64,000 nt of DNA from Paraburkholderia sp. BL10I2N1 (GCF_004361815.1 NZ_SNWA01000001.1:930001-994000), one strand, 5' to 3'. Shown: positions 36,520 to 47,391, counted from the first letter of the stretch. The notes: generated from the sequence alone by a model not told the origin. Made by a program: numbers and translations.

Positions 36520-37512
36520 ATGTCGTCGACTGCCACCCCTTCCCCCAACGCCGCCAGCCTCCTCGCCCCGATTGCCGAAGACATGCAACAGGTGAATCGC
36601 GTTATCCGGCACCGTCTGGCGTCCGAGGTGATGCTGATCAACCAGATCTCCGAGTACATCATCGGCGCCGGAGGCAAGCGCCTGCGCCCCGCGCTGCTGC
36701 TGCTCGTGGCTGGCGCACTTGGCGAGATGAGAGGCGCGAAACACGAACTGGCTGCGGTTGTCGAGTTTATCCATACGGCCACGCTGCTGCATGACGACGT
36801 CGTCGACGAGTCCGATCTGCGCCGCGGCCGCCAGACCGCCAATGCGCTGTTTGGCAACGCGGCGAGCGTGCTGGTGGGCGATTTCCTGTACTCGCGCTCG
36901 TTCCAGATGATGGTCGGGGTTGGCAAGATGCGCGTGATGGAGATTCTGTCCGAGGCGACCAACATCATCTCCGAAGGAGAAGTGTTGCAGCTTCTGAATA
37001 TGCACGACGCCGACGTCGATGAAGCCCGCTACATGCAGGTGATCCGCTACAAGACGGCAAAACTGTTCGAGGCCGCGGCCCAACTCGGCGCCGTACTTGC
37101 CGGCGCCGACGCTACGATCGAATCGGCCGCCGCGGAATTCGGCCGCCGCATCGGCACTGCGTTCCAGATCATGGACGATTGGCTCGACTACACGGGCACG
37201 GCAGAATCAATGGGCAAAAACGCCGGCGACGACCTCCGCGAAGGCAAGCCCACGCTACCCCTCATTTATCTGATCGAGCGCGGCACACCGGAACAGTCAG
37301 CACTTGCGCGCGAGGCGATCGAACAGGGCGGCACCGACCGCTTCGAAACCATTTTCGAAGCCATCACACGCTCGGGCGCACTGGATCACACGCTCGAATG
37401 TGCGAAGAAGGAGGCACAGGCCGCCGCTGCCGCAATTTCTTCGTTTCCCAATTCCATTTACAAAGAAAGCCTGCTAGAATTATGCTCTTACTCGACGGCG
37501 CGGCAGTCCTAA
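36520..37512 (+). CDS. ispB: Octaprenyl diphosphate synthase
   Basis: 330 aa trans-prenyltransferase making the ubiquinone side chain. First Asp-rich motif [15 protein letters not shown], second DDWLDYTGT, plus [15 protein letters not shown] near residue 50. The bulky residues before the first motif fit a long-chain (C40) product; exact chain length is inferred. Divergent from rplU. A lone TATAAT at 36488-36493 is a possible -10. The tRNA gene follows 39 bp later. Confidence 0.95.
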   Translation: MSSTATPSPNAASLLAPIAEDMQQVNRVIRHRLASEVMLINQISEYIIGAGGKRLRPALLLLVAGALGEMRGAKHELAAVVEFIHTATLLHDDVVDESDLRRGRQTANALFGNAASVLVGDFLYSRSFQMMVGVGKMRVMEILSEATNIISEGEVLQLLNMHDADVDEARYMQVIRYKTAKLFEAAAQLGAVLAGADATIESAAAEFGRRIGTAFQIMDDWLDYTGTAESMGKNAGDDLREGKPTLPLIYLIERGTPEQSALAREAIEQGGTDRFETIFEAITRSGALDHTLECAKKEAQAAAAAISSFPNSIYKESLLELCSYSTARQS

Positions 37513-37551
37513 ACAAGACTGGAACGCTGTTGTAGTCCAAGCAGTACAATT

Positions 37552-37628
37552 CGGGGTGTAGCTTAGCCTGGTAGAGCGCTACGTTCGGGACGTAGAGGCC
37601 GGAGGTTCGAATCCTCTCACCCCGACCA
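37552..37628 (+). tRNA. tRNA-Pro, anticodon CGG
   Basis: 77 nt with CCA encoded. The acceptor stem is CGGGGTG/CACCCCG, the anticodon stem CTACG/CGTAG encloses the loop TTCGGGA with anticodon CGG, read as Pro (codon CCG, common in high-GC genomes). The T arm is GGAGG-TTCGAAT-CCTCT. C1-G72 is the usual tRNA-Pro identity. Confidence 0.97.
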
Positions 37629-37636
37629 GAATTTTG

Positions 37637-37668
37637 AAAAACCGCGCAGAGACTGCGCGGTTTTTTTT
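37637..37668 (+). terminator. Intrinsic terminator after tRNA-Pro
   Basis: AAAAACCGCGCAG (37637-37649) and CTGCGCGGTTTTT (37653-37665) with loop AGA, then T residues to 37668. Placed 9 nt after the CCA end. Confidence 0.93.
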
Positions 37669-37776
37669 CGCCTGTACAGCGTGCACGGGCTACCTGCCTA
37701 TGCCATTCGGCCGGGCCAGCGCATCTGGCACCCTCTGCTATATTCTGCCCATCCCATCTCCAATACTTCGCGACGC

Positions 37777-39081
37777 GTGGAACAAATTCCCTTATGGGCG
37801 CAAATAGGCGCCATCCTCCTGTTGCTTGTCTGCTCGGGTTTTTTTTCCATCTCGGAGACGGCAATGATGGCGCTGAATCGCCATCGCCTGAAGCACCTCG
37901 CAAATCAGGGCACGCTCGGCGCGAAGACTACGCAGGCGCTTCTGGCACACACCGACCAACTGCTGAGCGTCATCCTGATCGGCAACAATCTGTTGAACAC
38001 GATCATTCCGGTGATGACCACGTCGATCGCTCTGCGCACCTTCGGCCATGATAATCTGGTGCTGTCGATCGCGACCGGCATCGTCGCATTTCTGATCATC
38101 GTATTTGCAGAAATCACACCCAAAATCGTCGGCGCAACGTTTCCGGAAAAAATCGCACTGCCTGCCAGCCTGCTGATCGCGCCGATGATGCGCATCGCGC
38201 GGCCTGTCATCTGGTTCGTCAATCTGTTCGCAAATGGCATCCTGCGCCTGCTGCACATCAACACAAAGGGGGGCCGCGACCAGCGCCTGTCCACCGAGGA
38301 ACTGCGCACAATCGTGCTTGAATCCGGCAGTTTCATGCCGACCAAGCACCGCAGCATCCTGTTGAACCTGTTCGACCTCGAAAACATCTCGGTCGAAGAC
38401 GTGATGATTCCGCGCCGCCGCATTGAGGCACTCGACTTCGACGCACCGTTCGAGCAGATCCTGCATCAGCTCGAGACCTGCTATCACAACAAGCTTATCG
38501 TCTATCAGGGCGACATCGACCGGGTGCTCGGCGTTCTGCACGTGCGCAAGACGCTAGCGGCGCTTCACAACCAGGAGCTGGAGCGCGAAACGTTGCGTGA
38601 ACTGCTGGCCGAGCCTTATTTCGTACCGACTGGTACCCCGGTGTTCCAGCAACTCCAGTATTTTCAGGAAAGCCGTCAGCGCACCGCGCTCGTCGTGAAT
38701 GAATACGGCGAGCTGCAAGGTCTGGTGACACCGGAAGACATCATCGAGGAACTGATCGGTGAGTTCACCACGTCGATCCCGCGTAGCGCAAGTTCACGTG
38801 GTGGCTGGGATGAGAACGGCGAATGTATCGTGGCCGGCAGCATGCCTTTACGCGAGTTGAACCGCTGGCTGCACCTCACGCTGCCCACCGACGGCCCGAA
38901 GACGCTCAACGGCCTTATTCTCGAGATCCTCGAAGAGATTCCCGAAGGCGACGTCTGCGTGCGCATCGGCGACGTGAAGCTCGAAGTCATGCGTAGTGAC
39001 GATCAGGCTATTCGCACCGTCAAGATATTCCGTCCGGGCCCAGGTGCTGGCACAAAAGTAAAAAAAACACATCGAGACTAG
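37777..39081 (+). CDS. HlyC/CorC (CNNM)-type membrane protein
   Basis: 434 aa. An N-terminal DUF21/CNNM transmembrane domain has about four helices (from IPLWAQIGAILLLLVCSGFF to about residue 175), followed by two CBS domains (~200-330) and a C-terminal CorC_HlyC FAD-binding-like fold. Members are linked to Mg2+/Co2+ export or homeostasis; the bacterial function is often unknown. The GTG at 37777 (VEQIPLWAQ) is taken as start because the membrane segment begins there; the longer frame from 37681 adds 32 residues that overlap the tRNA terminator area. Confidence 0.88.
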   Translation: MEQIPLWAQIGAILLLLVCSGFFSISETAMMALNRHRLKHLANQGTLGAKTTQALLAHTDQLLSVILIGNNLLNTIIPVMTTSIALRTFGHDNLVLSIATGIVAFLIIVFAEITPKIVGATFPEKIALPASLLIAPMMRIARPVIWFVNLFANGILRLLHINTKGGRDQRLSTEELRTIVLESGSFMPTKHRSILLNLFDLENISVEDVMIPRRRIEALDFDAPFEQILHQLETCYHNKLIVYQGDIDRVLGVLHVRKTLAALHNQELERETLRELLAEPYFVPTGTPVFQQLQYFQESRQRTALVVNEYGELQGLVTPEDIIEELIGEFTTSIPRSASSRGGWDENGECIVAGSMPLRELNRWLHLTLPTDGPKTLNGLILEILEEIPEGDVCVRIGDVKLEVMRSDDQAIRTVKIFRPGPGAGTKVKKTHRD

Positions 39082-39164
39082 CCGGATGGCCGAATGGTGC
39101 ATCGGCACGCGATTCACGATGATGGAGCCATCGTGTTCTACAGGCGGCTTCCGGCCGGTTTTCG

Positions 39165-40514
39165 ATGCACTCCTCCGCTCCTCATTTCAAGCCCTCCAAC
39201 GCTGCGTGGTCTCGCCCGGCAACTACCGCTGGATCGCCGGTCAACTCCGTCGGCGGTGCCCCGGATGCTCCATCTGCAGCAGCGCCGCATGCAAACCGCG
39301 CTTTCGCCGTTTCAGTGACTGAAGCGTCCCCCGCTGTCGGCGCCGACAGCACTCCCGCCGTTCAGCTCCTGACCGATACGCTCCTGGAAGCAACACGCCG
39401 CGACGCGTCGGATCTGCACATTGAACCCGCTGAACAAGGTTGGCGGATACGCCTGCGGATTGACGGCGTATTGCATGAGTTCGCACGGCCGCCCTCCCAT
39501 CTGCGCGATGCGTTTATCACGCGCGTGAAAGTGCTCGCCCGCATGGATATCGCCGAGCGTCGTATCCCGTTGGACGGCCGGCTGCGCCTCACGGTGGCAC
39601 CAGGTCGGACCGAAGACTATCGCGTCAACTCACTTCCGACGCTGCACGGTGAAAAGCTCGTCCTGCGGCGTCTGGAAGCGCTGCCGTCGACTTTGTCGCT
39701 CGACGCGCTCGGACTTGATCCCTTGCAGGGCGAAGCAGTCGCCGCAGCGATCCGTGCACCACACGGCCTCGTGCTGGTAACCGGACCGACCGGTAGCGGA
39801 AAAACGCTGTCGCTGTATTGCTTCCTGCAGATGCTCAACGCAGAAACGCGCAACATCTGTTCGGTCGAAGACCCCGCCGAAATCCAGCTGGCAGGCATCA
39901 ATCAGGTCAGCGTCCGCGAGAACGCGGGACTTACGTTCGCCGTCGCGCTGCGGGCGTTCCTCCGCCAGGATCCGGATGTGATCATGGTCGGCGAAATTCG
40001 CGACGAAGAAACGGCGGATGTCGCGGTGAAGGCCGCGCAGACCGGCCACCTCGTACTCTCGACGCTGCATACAAACGATGCGCCCGCCGCCATCGCGCGC
40101 CTGATCGACATCGGCGTGGAGCCGTACAACCTCGCGGCAGCATTGCGTATGGTGACGGCACAACGTCTCGTCCGACGGCTCTGCGAAGCGTGCCGGACAC
40201 CGGAGAACGAGTCGGGGACCGCCCTGCGCGCGGCCGGCTTTTCGGCGGATCAGGTCGGCGGCTGGCATCCCTATGCGGCGCGCGGCTGCCCCGCGTGCCA
40301 CCGTATCGGCTATCGCGGTCGCATCGGCGTACATCAGGTGATGGCGGTGTCCGACGCGACCCGCGAACTGATCGTCGCGCGCGCGGGCGCTCATGCCGTC
40401 GCGAAGCAGGCACATGCCGAGCATGTCACTACGCTCCGCGAAGCCGCCCTGGCGCGGGTGCGGGACGGTACAACCAGTCTCGCAGAAGCGCTCGCAGCCA
40501 CCGAGATCGCATGA
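39165..40514 (+). CDS. pilB: Type IV pilus/type II secretion assembly ATPase, PilB/GspE-like
   Basis: 449 aa, cytoplasmic hexameric ATPase. Walker A GPTGSGKT has Lys213; Asp box VMVGEIRDEET; His box TGHLVLSTLHTNDA; zinc-like cysteines in CEAC (~346) and GCPACH (~377). It lacks most of the ~120-residue N-terminal MshEN/T2SSE_N domain of standard PilB (about 570 aa): its first ~65 residues are a Ser/Ala/Pro-rich tail. Next to pilC (ATGA overlap) and pilD, so pilus assembly is the most likely role; no pilin or secretin gene is nearby. The name pilB rather than gspE rests on this pilBCD-coaE context. Confidence 0.85.
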   Translation: MHSSAPHFKPSNAAWSRPATTAGSPVNSVGGAPDAPSAAAPHANRAFAVSVTEASPAVGADSTPAVQLLTDTLLEATRRDASDLHIEPAEQGWRIRLRIDGVLHEFARPPSHLRDAFITRVKVLARMDIAERRIPLDGRLRLTVAPGRTEDYRVNSLPTLHGEKLVLRRLEALPSTLSLDALGLDPLQGEAVAAAIRAPHGLVLVTGPTGSGKTLSLYCFLQMLNAETRNICSVEDPAEIQLAGINQVSVRENAGLTFAVALRAFLRQDPDVIMVGEIRDEETADVAVKAAQTGHLVLSTLHTNDAPAAIARLIDIGVEPYNLAAALRMVTAQRLVRRLCEACRTPENESGTALRAAGFSADQVGGWHPYAARGCPACHRIGYRGRIGVHQVMAVSDATRELIVARAGAHAVAKQAHAEHVTTLREAALARVRDGTTSLAEALAATEIA

Positions 40515-41743
40515 GGACCTCCGGCTCATCCCTCGAGGCATCGCCCGATCTGCGCTTTTCCTGGCGTGCCGTTGATGCCAACGGTCTGCGACGTGCGGGC
40601 AGCGTGATTGCGCCGGATGCAGGCACCGCCCGCGCAATGCTAAAGCGTGACAGCCTGTACGTGTACGAACTCGACGCACGTGGTGAAGCGCCTCGCCCGA
40701 AAGCGCGCGCCACCGAAGTCACCTTGTTCACGCGCCAGCTCGCAAGTCTTCTTCGCGCCGGTTTGCCGCTCGCGCCAGCGCTTGAACTCCTCGCGCAATC
40801 ATCGGGACGACGCGACGGGCGCGGCATGTCGCGAATCGTCGGTGCCCTCGCTCGCGATATTACCTCGGGGCTGCATTTTTCCGACGCGCTCGCGCGACAC
40901 CCCACGCAGTTCAATTCACTTTATTGTCAGTTGATAAGAGTAGGTGAAGCATCGGGTGCGCTGGCTACGGTGTTGGCGCGCGTCGCCGACGACCGCGAAC
41001 GCGCCGCCGCGCAGCGTGCGAAGGTGCGCGCCGCCCTCACCTATCCGGCAGCGATCCTGCTGCTCGCACTCGCCATTACAGCTGCGCTGCTGGTCTGGGT
41101 TGTGCCGACGTTCCAGCAGATCTTTGATGGCTTCGGTGCAAAGCTCCCTCTGCCGACCCAGTTCGTGATCGCGCTATCTGCGGGCGTCGCAAGATGGAGC
41201 GTGCCCACGCTCGCATGCATCGTGATGACTGTGCTCGTGACGGCATACGTGCTACGGCGATCCGACACCGCGCGTAAATCGTTCGCACGCTTTTCGCTCC
41301 GGCTGCCCATCGCAGGGGCTCTGCTGACGACGCTCTGCGCGGCCCGCTGGAGCCGTGCCCTCGGCACATTGCTGTCCGCGGGCACGCCGCTTATGGACGC
41401 ATTCGACTCACTGACACACGCCACCGGCAATGCTTTCTTCGACAGCGCTACAGTCGACATTGCCGCACGCCTGCGGCGCGGGGAACGGCTCGCAGCCGCG
41501 ATGCGCGCAACGCGCTGTTTTCCAGCAGAGATCGTTCAGCCCGTCGCCGTTGCCGAGGAGTCAGGCGCCCTGGGAGCGATGCTGAACGACGTGGCTTCGC
41601 TTGGCGACCGTCAGGTCGACGAAAAGATCGGCACGCTCGCAAGCCTGTGCGAACCGCTCGTCATCGTGGTACTGGGTGGGCTGGTCGGCGGCCTTGTAAT
41701 CGCGATGTATCTTCCCATCATTCAACTCGGCAACGTGGTGTAG
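40511..41743 (+). CDS. pilC: Type IV pilus inner-membrane platform protein PilC
   Basis: 410 aa. Two tandem T2SSF domains (around residues 65-190 and 270-395; first one begins TLFTRQLASLLRAGLPL, second RWSRALGTLLSAGTPLMDA) with three membrane helices near 175-195, 225-245 and 380-400 place it in the inner membrane as the platform for PilB. The start overlaps the pilB stop (ATGA), indicating coupling. Confidence 0.93.
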   Translation: MRTSGSSLEASPDLRFSWRAVDANGLRRAGSVIAPDAGTARAMLKRDSLYVYELDARGEAPRPKARATEVTLFTRQLASLLRAGLPLAPALELLAQSSGRRDGRGMSRIVGALARDITSGLHFSDALARHPTQFNSLYCQLIRVGEASGALATVLARVADDRERAAAQRAKVRAALTYPAAILLLALAITAALLVWVVPTFQQIFDGFGAKLPLPTQFVIALSAGVARWSVPTLACIVMTVLVTAYVLRRSDTARKSFARFSLRLPIAGALLTTLCAARWSRALGTLLSAGTPLMDAFDSLTHATGNAFFDSATVDIAARLRRGERLAAAMRATRCFPAEIVQPVAVAEESGALGAMLNDVASLGDRQVDEKIGTLASLCEPLVIVVLGGLVGGLVIAMYLPIIQLGNVV

Positions 41744-41772
41744 CATCGCTGCCAAATCCAAATCATTTTGCC

Positions 41773-42699
41773 ATGCGCGCTATCCTGTCCGTGCCCGAGT
41801 CCCCGTTCAACAACCCGTTGAGCCACATCACAGCCAACCTGAGCGCGGCGTTCGGTACGCTCCCCACGGGGTTACAGATCGCGTTCGCGATTGTGTTCGG
41901 ACTCGTCATCGGCAGCTTCCTGAACGTCGTTGTACATCGGTTGCCTATCATGCTCGAACGTGCCTGGCGTGCCGAGGTCAGCGAAACGACTGGACAGCCG
42001 CCCGCAGACGACGGTTTGCCCGGCCGCTACAACCTGTGGCTGCCACGCAGCGCCTGCCCGCACTGCGGCCATACGCTGAAGGCGTGGGAAAACATTCCGT
42101 TGTTGAGCTATCTGGTGCTGCGTGGCCGTTGTTCGCAATGCCACACGCGGGTCAGCCGGCGCTATCCGGCAATCGAACTCGTCAGCGCCGCGTGTGCGGC
42201 AGGTGCACTCGTCACGTTCGGCGCGACGGGCGCAGCGCTGGCCGCGTTCGGTCTGTGCGCCGCACTGCTCGCCATGAGTGCCATCGACATCGATACGCAC
42301 CTGTTGCCGGACTCCATAACGTTGCCGCTGCTATGGGCCGGGCTGATCATCAACTTCGACGGCACGTTCGCAACGCTGCATGACTCAGTGCTCGGCGCGA
42401 TCGCAGGATATCTTGCGCTATGGTGCGTGCATTGGCTGTTCAAGCTCGTGCGGGGTATCGAAGGGATGGGCTACGGCGACTTCAAGCTTCTCGCCGCTTT
42501 GGGCGCGTGGCTCGGCTGGGCCGCGCTGCCTCAGATCGTGTTGATTTCGGCCGTGACGGGCGCGGTGGTTGGTCTCCTGGCAACCTGGCGCGGCCGCATG
42601 CGCTTCGAAGAGCCGCTGCCGTTCGGTCCGTACCTTGCCGCCGGCGGCGCTGCTACGCTCTTTCTCGGCACGCCGCTTTATCAGATTCTCGGAGGCTGA
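41773..42699 (+). CDS. pilD: Prepilin peptidase/N-methyltransferase PilD
   Basis: 308 aa aspartic peptidase that cleaves the leader of prepilins and N-methylates the new terminus. Cytoplasmic cysteine pairs CPHC and CSQC mark the methyltransferase domain. Catalytic aspartates are in AIDIDTHLLPD and MGYGDFKLL, the GxGD-type site. Several membrane helices follow. It can process both pilins and pseudopilins, so it may serve other secretion systems in the genome. 29 bp after pilC, 3 bp before coaE. Confidence 0.94.
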   Translation: MRAILSVPESPFNNPLSHITANLSAAFGTLPTGLQIAFAIVFGLVIGSFLNVVVHRLPIMLERAWRAEVSETTGQPPADDGLPGRYNLWLPRSACPHCGHTLKAWENIPLLSYLVLRGRCSQCHTRVSRRYPAIELVSAACAAGALVTFGATGAALAAFGLCAALLAMSAIDIDTHLLPDSITLPLLWAGLIINFDGTFATLHDSVLGAIAGYLALWCVHWLFKLVRGIEGMGYGDFKLLAALGAWLGWAALPQIVLISAVTGAVVGLLATWRGRMRFEEPLPFGPYLAAGGAATLFLGTPLYQILGG

Positions 42700-42702
42700 G
42701 AC

Positions 42703-43308
42703 ATGTTTGCTGTGGGACTGACGGGCGGAATCGGCAGCGGCAAATCGACAGTCGCGGATCTTTTCGCCGCGCGCGGCGTTCCGATCATCGACACCGATCT
42801 GATCGCGCATCGCATTACAGCATCCGGCGGTGCAGCGATGCATAAGATCACGAGCGAATTCGGCACACCGTTTGTGGCGCCGGACGGCTCGCTCGATCGC
42901 GCGAAAATGCGCGCGCTGATCTTCAGCGACGACACCGCCCGGGAACGGCTCGAAGCGATCACGCATCCGCTGATCCGCGGCGAGACCGAACGCGAACGCA
43001 ACGAAGCGCGTGGCCCGTACCTGATGGTCGTGGTACCGCTGCTCGTCGAATCGGGCAACTGGAAGACACGCGTGAACAGGGTGCTGGTCGTCGACTGTGC
43101 AGTCGAAACGCAGATTGCGCGCGTGATGCGCCGCAACGCGTTCACGCGCGAACAGGTCCTCGCGATCATCTCGCGGCAGGCGACCCGGGACGAGCGCATC
43201 GCTGCTGCTGACGACGTGATCGTCAATGAAGGTGCGTCCGTCGAATCACTTGCTGAAGAAGTCGATGAACTGCATCGCCGGTATGTTGCCCTTGCTGGCG
43301 GTCCGTGA
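42703..43308 (+). CDS. coaE: Dephospho-CoA kinase
   Basis: 201 aa enzyme of the last step in CoA synthesis. P-loop [16 protein letters not shown] near the N-terminus; [11 protein letters not shown] holds the catalytic Asp; [10 protein letters not shown] and VVPLLVESG are typical. It is only 3 bp after pilD and is likely cotranscribed with the pilus genes. Confidence 0.97.
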   Translation: MFAVGLTGGIGSGKSTVADLFAARGVPIIDTDLIAHRITASGGAAMHKITSEFGTPFVAPDGSLDRAKMRALIFSDDTARERLEAITHPLIRGETERERNEARGPYLMVVVPLLVESGNWKTRVNRVLVVDCAVETQIARVMRRNAFTREQVLAIISRQATRDERIAAADDVIVNEGASVESLAEEVDELHRRYVALAGGP

Positions 43309-43397
43309 CACGTTGACGTCACCCGACCAGCACGGATGACTGCAGCCGTATTGCGCACGCCGCAGCGAAGACGCTGGCAAGCAAAGGCAACGCTCAT

Positions 43398-43441
43398 GCT
43401 GCGCAAGGCGTGCAGAACACGGGCGACGCGCCTTGCGCAGC
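43398..43441. repeat. 13 bp perfect inverted repeat between coaE and zapD
   Basis: GCTGCGCAAGGCG (43398-43410) and CGCCTTGCGCAGC (43429-43441), 18 bp apart. A strong hairpin without T-run, 90 bp after the coaE stop and before the zapD promoter. Possibly an mRNA end structure. Confidence 0.7.
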
Positions 43442-43507
43442 ACCCGTCCACCGCAAGCGTAAATGCCGCGCAGAAAATGCGCGCGAACCCGCGGAAAAAG
43501 TGTGTGA

Positions 43508-44334
<827 letters not shown>

Positions 44335-44433
44335 AGTTAAGCGAAGCAGGTCGTGCAGAACCGGCCCTTTGAACGGGCTAAAGCCGCCCCCATATTTGGG
44401 CTTGCCCCTGTTTTCGATTGATCGCCTGACCGT

Positions 44434-44631
44434 ATGCCCACTGTCGTCAAATGCCCAACTTGCGGAAAGGACGTCCGCTGGACACCCGAAAACCGCTTCC
44501 GCCCATTCTGTTCCGAGCGCTGCAAGCAGATCGACCTCGGCGCCTGGGCTGCCGAGAAGTACAAGATCGGCGGCACTGATGAAGAACCGCCTTCTGACGA
44601 AACACCTTCGAGCGGCTACAACCCGCATTGA
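44434..44631 (+). CDS. yacG: DNA gyrase inhibitor YacG
   Basis: 65 aa zinc protein with [12 protein letters not shown] and [13 protein letters not shown] (four cysteines binding zinc). E. coli YacG binds GyrB and inhibits gyrase. Length is typical. It ends 39 bp before the stop of the convergent mutT-type gene; a small hairpin (GTCTCG/CGAGAC, 44645-44664) lies between, without a T-run. Confidence 0.95.
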   Translation: MPTVVKCPTCGKDVRWTPENRFRPFCSERCKQIDLGAWAAEKYKIGGTDEEPPSDETPSSGYNPH

Positions 44632-44670
44632 TACCAGGCGACTGGTCTCGACCGGCCGCGAGACAATCCT

Positions 44671-45090
44671 CTACTTCTCCGCCGCGAGCCACTCCAGCAC
44701 CGGAATGGTCGCCGGCAAAAGAGGCGACACGTCTGCGGGCAACGTCTGCCAGACGAAGGCCTGACCTTCCCGTCCGTGCGGCTCGCCGCTCCAGTCCGTC
44801 ACCTTGCAGAAATAGAGCCGCACGTATGCATGCGGGTAATCGTGTTCGAGCGTATGCCAGCGATGGCTCGTCTTGACGTCGATCCCCAGTTCTTCATGCA
44901 GTTCGCGGCTCAGTGCGGCTTCGACCGATTCACCGTGCTCCAGCTTGCCACCGGGGAATTCCCAGTAGCCTTCATACGGCTTGCCGGCCGGCCGCTGCGC
45001 GAGCAGATAGCGTCCGTCCGGCTGCACCAGCACGCCGACGGCCACTTCCGTCACCGGCCGGGTGCCGGACTTCTCCGCCGCGCCGGTCAT
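44671..45090 (-). CDS. mutT: MutT-type Nudix hydrolase
   Basis: 139 aa. Nudix box GGKLEHGESVEAALSRELHE with the following ELGI is complete; EVAVGVLVQPDGRYLLAQRP and FPGGKLEHGE match MutT (8-oxo-dGTP diphosphatase). A MTGAAEK start at 45090 overlaps the upstream ATPase stop by 4 bp and gives the family length; a longer frame from 45189 would lie inside that gene. Function as an antimutator is inferred; other Nudix substrates are possible. Confidence 0.85.
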   Translation of the reverse strand: MTGAAEKSGTRPVTEVAVGVLVQPDGRYLLAQRPAGKPYEGYWEFPGGKLEHGESVEAALSRELHEELGIDVKTSHRWHTLEHDYPHAYVRLYFCKVTDWSGEPHGREGQAFVWQTLPADVSPLLPATIPVLEWLAAEK

Positions 45091-45974
45091 GCCAGGGGCG
45101 CCGGCGAAGCCTGCGACTTCCGGCCGGACCAGTCGCGCGCGAACTGCCACGCCACGCGGCCCGAGCGCGACCCGCGTTCCAGCGCCCACACCAGCGCATC
45201 GCCTCGCGCCGCTTCGACTTCGCCGTCACCGCAGCCGAAATGCCGCAGCCAGTGACCGACGATCGACAGATAGTCGTCCTGTTTGAATGGATAGAAGCTC
45301 ACCCACAGCCCAAAGCGCTCAGACAGTGAAATCTTTTCTTCGACCACTTCGCCGGGATGAATCTCGCCATCGGATGTGTGCTTGTACGTCTCGTTGTCGC
45401 TCATGTATTCGGGCAACAGATGGCGTCGGTTCGAAGTCGCGTAGATCAGCACGTTGTCCGACTGCGCGGCCACCGAGCCATCGAGCGCCACCTTCAACGC
45501 CTTATAGCCCGATTCACCTTCCTCGAACGAAAGATCGTCACAGAACACGATGAAACGCTCCGGGCGCTGTGCGATCAGATCGACGATATCGCCGAGATCG
45601 TGCAGATCGTCCTTGTCGACTTCGATCAGGCGCAACCCGTCTTTCGCGTAGGCGTTCAGGCAGGCCTTGATCAGCGACGACTTGCCCGTGCCGCGTGCGC
45701 CCGTCAGCAGCACGTTGTTCGCCGGCTGCTTCTGCACGAACTGGCGAGTGTTCTGTTCGATCAGCGATTTCTGCCGCTCGATGTTCTGCAGGTCGTCGAG
45801 CGTGATGCTCGAGATAGCAGGCACAGGCTGCAAATAGCCTCGGCGTTGCCGCTTGCGCCAGCGGAAAGCGACGGCCGCGGACCAGTCGATACTGAGGGCT
45901 GCTGGCGGAAGCATGGCTTCCAGACGGCCGAGCACCGCTTCGGCGCGAGTCAGGAACTGTTCGAGTTTGTCCAT
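45087..45974 (-). CDS. DUF815-family AAA+ ATPase
   Basis: 295 aa. The Walker A region is VLLTGARGTGKSSLIKA near residue 90, Walker B is FIVFCDDLSFEE near 145 and sensor-like IYATSNRRHLLPE follows. DUF815 proteins are widespread single-domain AAA ATPases next to mutT in beta- and gammaproteobacteria; their biological function is not known. Coupled to mutT by ATGA overlap and 24 bp after argJ. Confidence 0.88.
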   Translation of the reverse strand: MDKLEQFLTRAEAVLGRLEAMLPPAALSIDWSAAVAFRWRKRQRRGYLQPVPAISSITLDDLQNIERQKSLIEQNTRQFVQKQPANNVLLTGARGTGKSSLIKACLNAYAKDGLRLIEVDKDDLHDLGDIVDLIAQRPERFIVFCDDLSFEEGESGYKALKVALDGSVAAQSDNVLIYATSNRRHLLPEYMSDNETYKHTSDGEIHPGEVVEEKISLSERFGLWVSFYPFKQDDYLSIVGHWLRHFGCGDGEVEAARGDALVWALERGSRSGRVAWQFARDWSGRKSQASPAPLA

Positions 45975-45998
45975 CGTTTATGCGTATTGGGATCGGAG

Positions 45999-47240
45999 TC
46001 AGGAGCGGTAGTCGGCGTTGATGCTGACGTAGTCATGAGAAAGGTCACAGGTCCAGATCGTGGCCTGTGCGTCACCTCGGCCCAGCACGACCCGAATCGC
46101 GATCTCGCTCTTCTTCATCACGCGCTGGCCGTCTTCCTCGCGGTAGTCAGGGTTACGACCACCGGCCTTCGCGACCAGCACGTCGTCGAGATACAGGTCG
46201 ATCTTGTCGACATCGAGATCGTTCACGCCGGCATAACCGATTGCGGCGAGAATCCGGCCCAGGTTCGGATCCGAGGCGTAGAACGCGGTCTTGACCAGCG
46301 GCGAGTGTCCGATTGCGTAGGCGATCTGCCGGCATTCGGCCATGTCCTTCCCACCCTGGACCTGCACCGTCATGAACTTCGTCGCGCCTTCGCCATCGCG
46401 TACGATCAGTTGAGCGAGGGTCTGCGCGACTTCGGTGACGGCATCGCGCAACGCCGCGTAGGCTGGCGAATCGGTCGACGTCACAGCCGGCAGGCTCGAC
46501 TTGCCCGATGCAATCAGGATGAACGAGTCGTTGGTCGATGTATCGCCGTCGATCGTGATGCAGTTAAACGAGCGGTCGGCCACATGCTTCACGAGCGCGT
46601 CGAGCACGGGTTGCGCGACGGCAGCGTCGAACGCGAGGAAGCCGAGCATGGTCGCCATATTCGGCTTGATCATGCCGGCGCCCTTACTGATGCCGGTCAG
46701 TGTGACCGTGTGGCCGTCGATCGTCACCTGGCGCGACGTCGCTTTGGGCAGCGTGTCGGTCGTCATGATCGCCTCGGCTGCGTCGAACCAGTGCGCGGAC
46801 TGGCGGTTCGCAAGCGCAGCGGGCAGCCCGGCCTTGAGACGGTCGACCGGCAGCGGCTCGAGAATCACGCCCGTCGAAAACGGCAGGATCTGTTCCGGCG
46901 TAACCTCCATCAGGCGTGCGAGTTCGACGCAGGTTTCGCGTGCATGCGCGAGGCCCGGCTCTCCGGTGCCTGCATTCGCGTTGCCGGTGTTCACCACCAG
47001 TGCGCGAATGCCCTTGCCGCCCGCGCGCACGCGGTCCAGATGCTCACGGCACACCGTCACGGGCGCCGCGCAGAAGCGGTTCTGTGTGAACACGCCCGCG
47101 ACCGTCGCACCGTCTTCGACGGAAATGACGAGCACGTCCTTGCGGTTCTGCTTGCGGATATTCGCCTCCGCCCAGCCTAGCGTGACGCCAGCGATGGGAT
47201 AGAGTTGGGCGGGATCGATCGAGGGAAAATTGACAGCCAT
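45999..47240 (-). CDS. argJ: Bifunctional ornithine acetyltransferase/N-acetylglutamate synthase
   Basis: 413 aa. ArgJ recycles the acetyl group from N-acetylornithine to glutamate in arginine synthesis. The self-cleavage site is in [15 protein letters not shown], with Thr (of AT) as nucleophile and N-terminus of the beta chain; [12 protein letters not shown] and GDTSTNDSF are also conserved. Whether it can use acetyl-CoA (bifunctional) cannot be told from sequence. The ATG at 47240 gives the standard length. Confidence 0.95.
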   Translation of the reverse strand: MAVNFPSIDPAQLYPIAGVTLGWAEANIRKQNRKDVLVISVEDGATVAGVFTQNRFCAAPVTVCREHLDRVRAGGKGIRALVVNTGNANAGTGEPGLAHARETCVELARLMEVTPEQILPFSTGVILEPLPVDRLKAGLPAALANRQSAHWFDAAEAIMTTDTLPKATSRQVTIDGHTVTLTGISKGAGMIKPNMATMLGFLAFDAAVAQPVLDALVKHVADRSFNCITIDGDTSTNDSFILIASGKSSLPAVTSTDSPAYAALRDAVTEVAQTLAQLIVRDGEGATKFMTVQVQGGKDMAECRQIAYAIGHSPLVKTAFYASDPNLGRILAAIGYAGVNDLDVDKIDLYLDDVLVAKAGGRNPDYREEDGQRVMKKSEIAIRVVLGRGDAQATIWTCDLSHDYVSINADYRS

Positions 47241-47368
47241 GTTCGCGACCTGTCGGAGCTGAAAATGCCGGCTTGCAACCGGCATCGGGGATAGACATGA
47301 GCGGACCGGACCGGTGCCGGACCGCCGGGAATCGGCAAGAGCCTGGAATCAGGCCGCGCAGAAACGAC

Positions 47369-47391
47369 GCGGCGCGCTATTCGCGCGCCGC
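47369..47391 (-). terminator. Hairpin after secA, probable terminator
   Basis: GCGGCGCGC (47369-47377) and GCGCGCCGC (47383-47391) form a perfect 9 bp stem 9 bp beyond the secA stop. The following T-run on the minus strand is short (GTCGTTTCT), so efficiency is uncertain. Confidence 0.6.
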
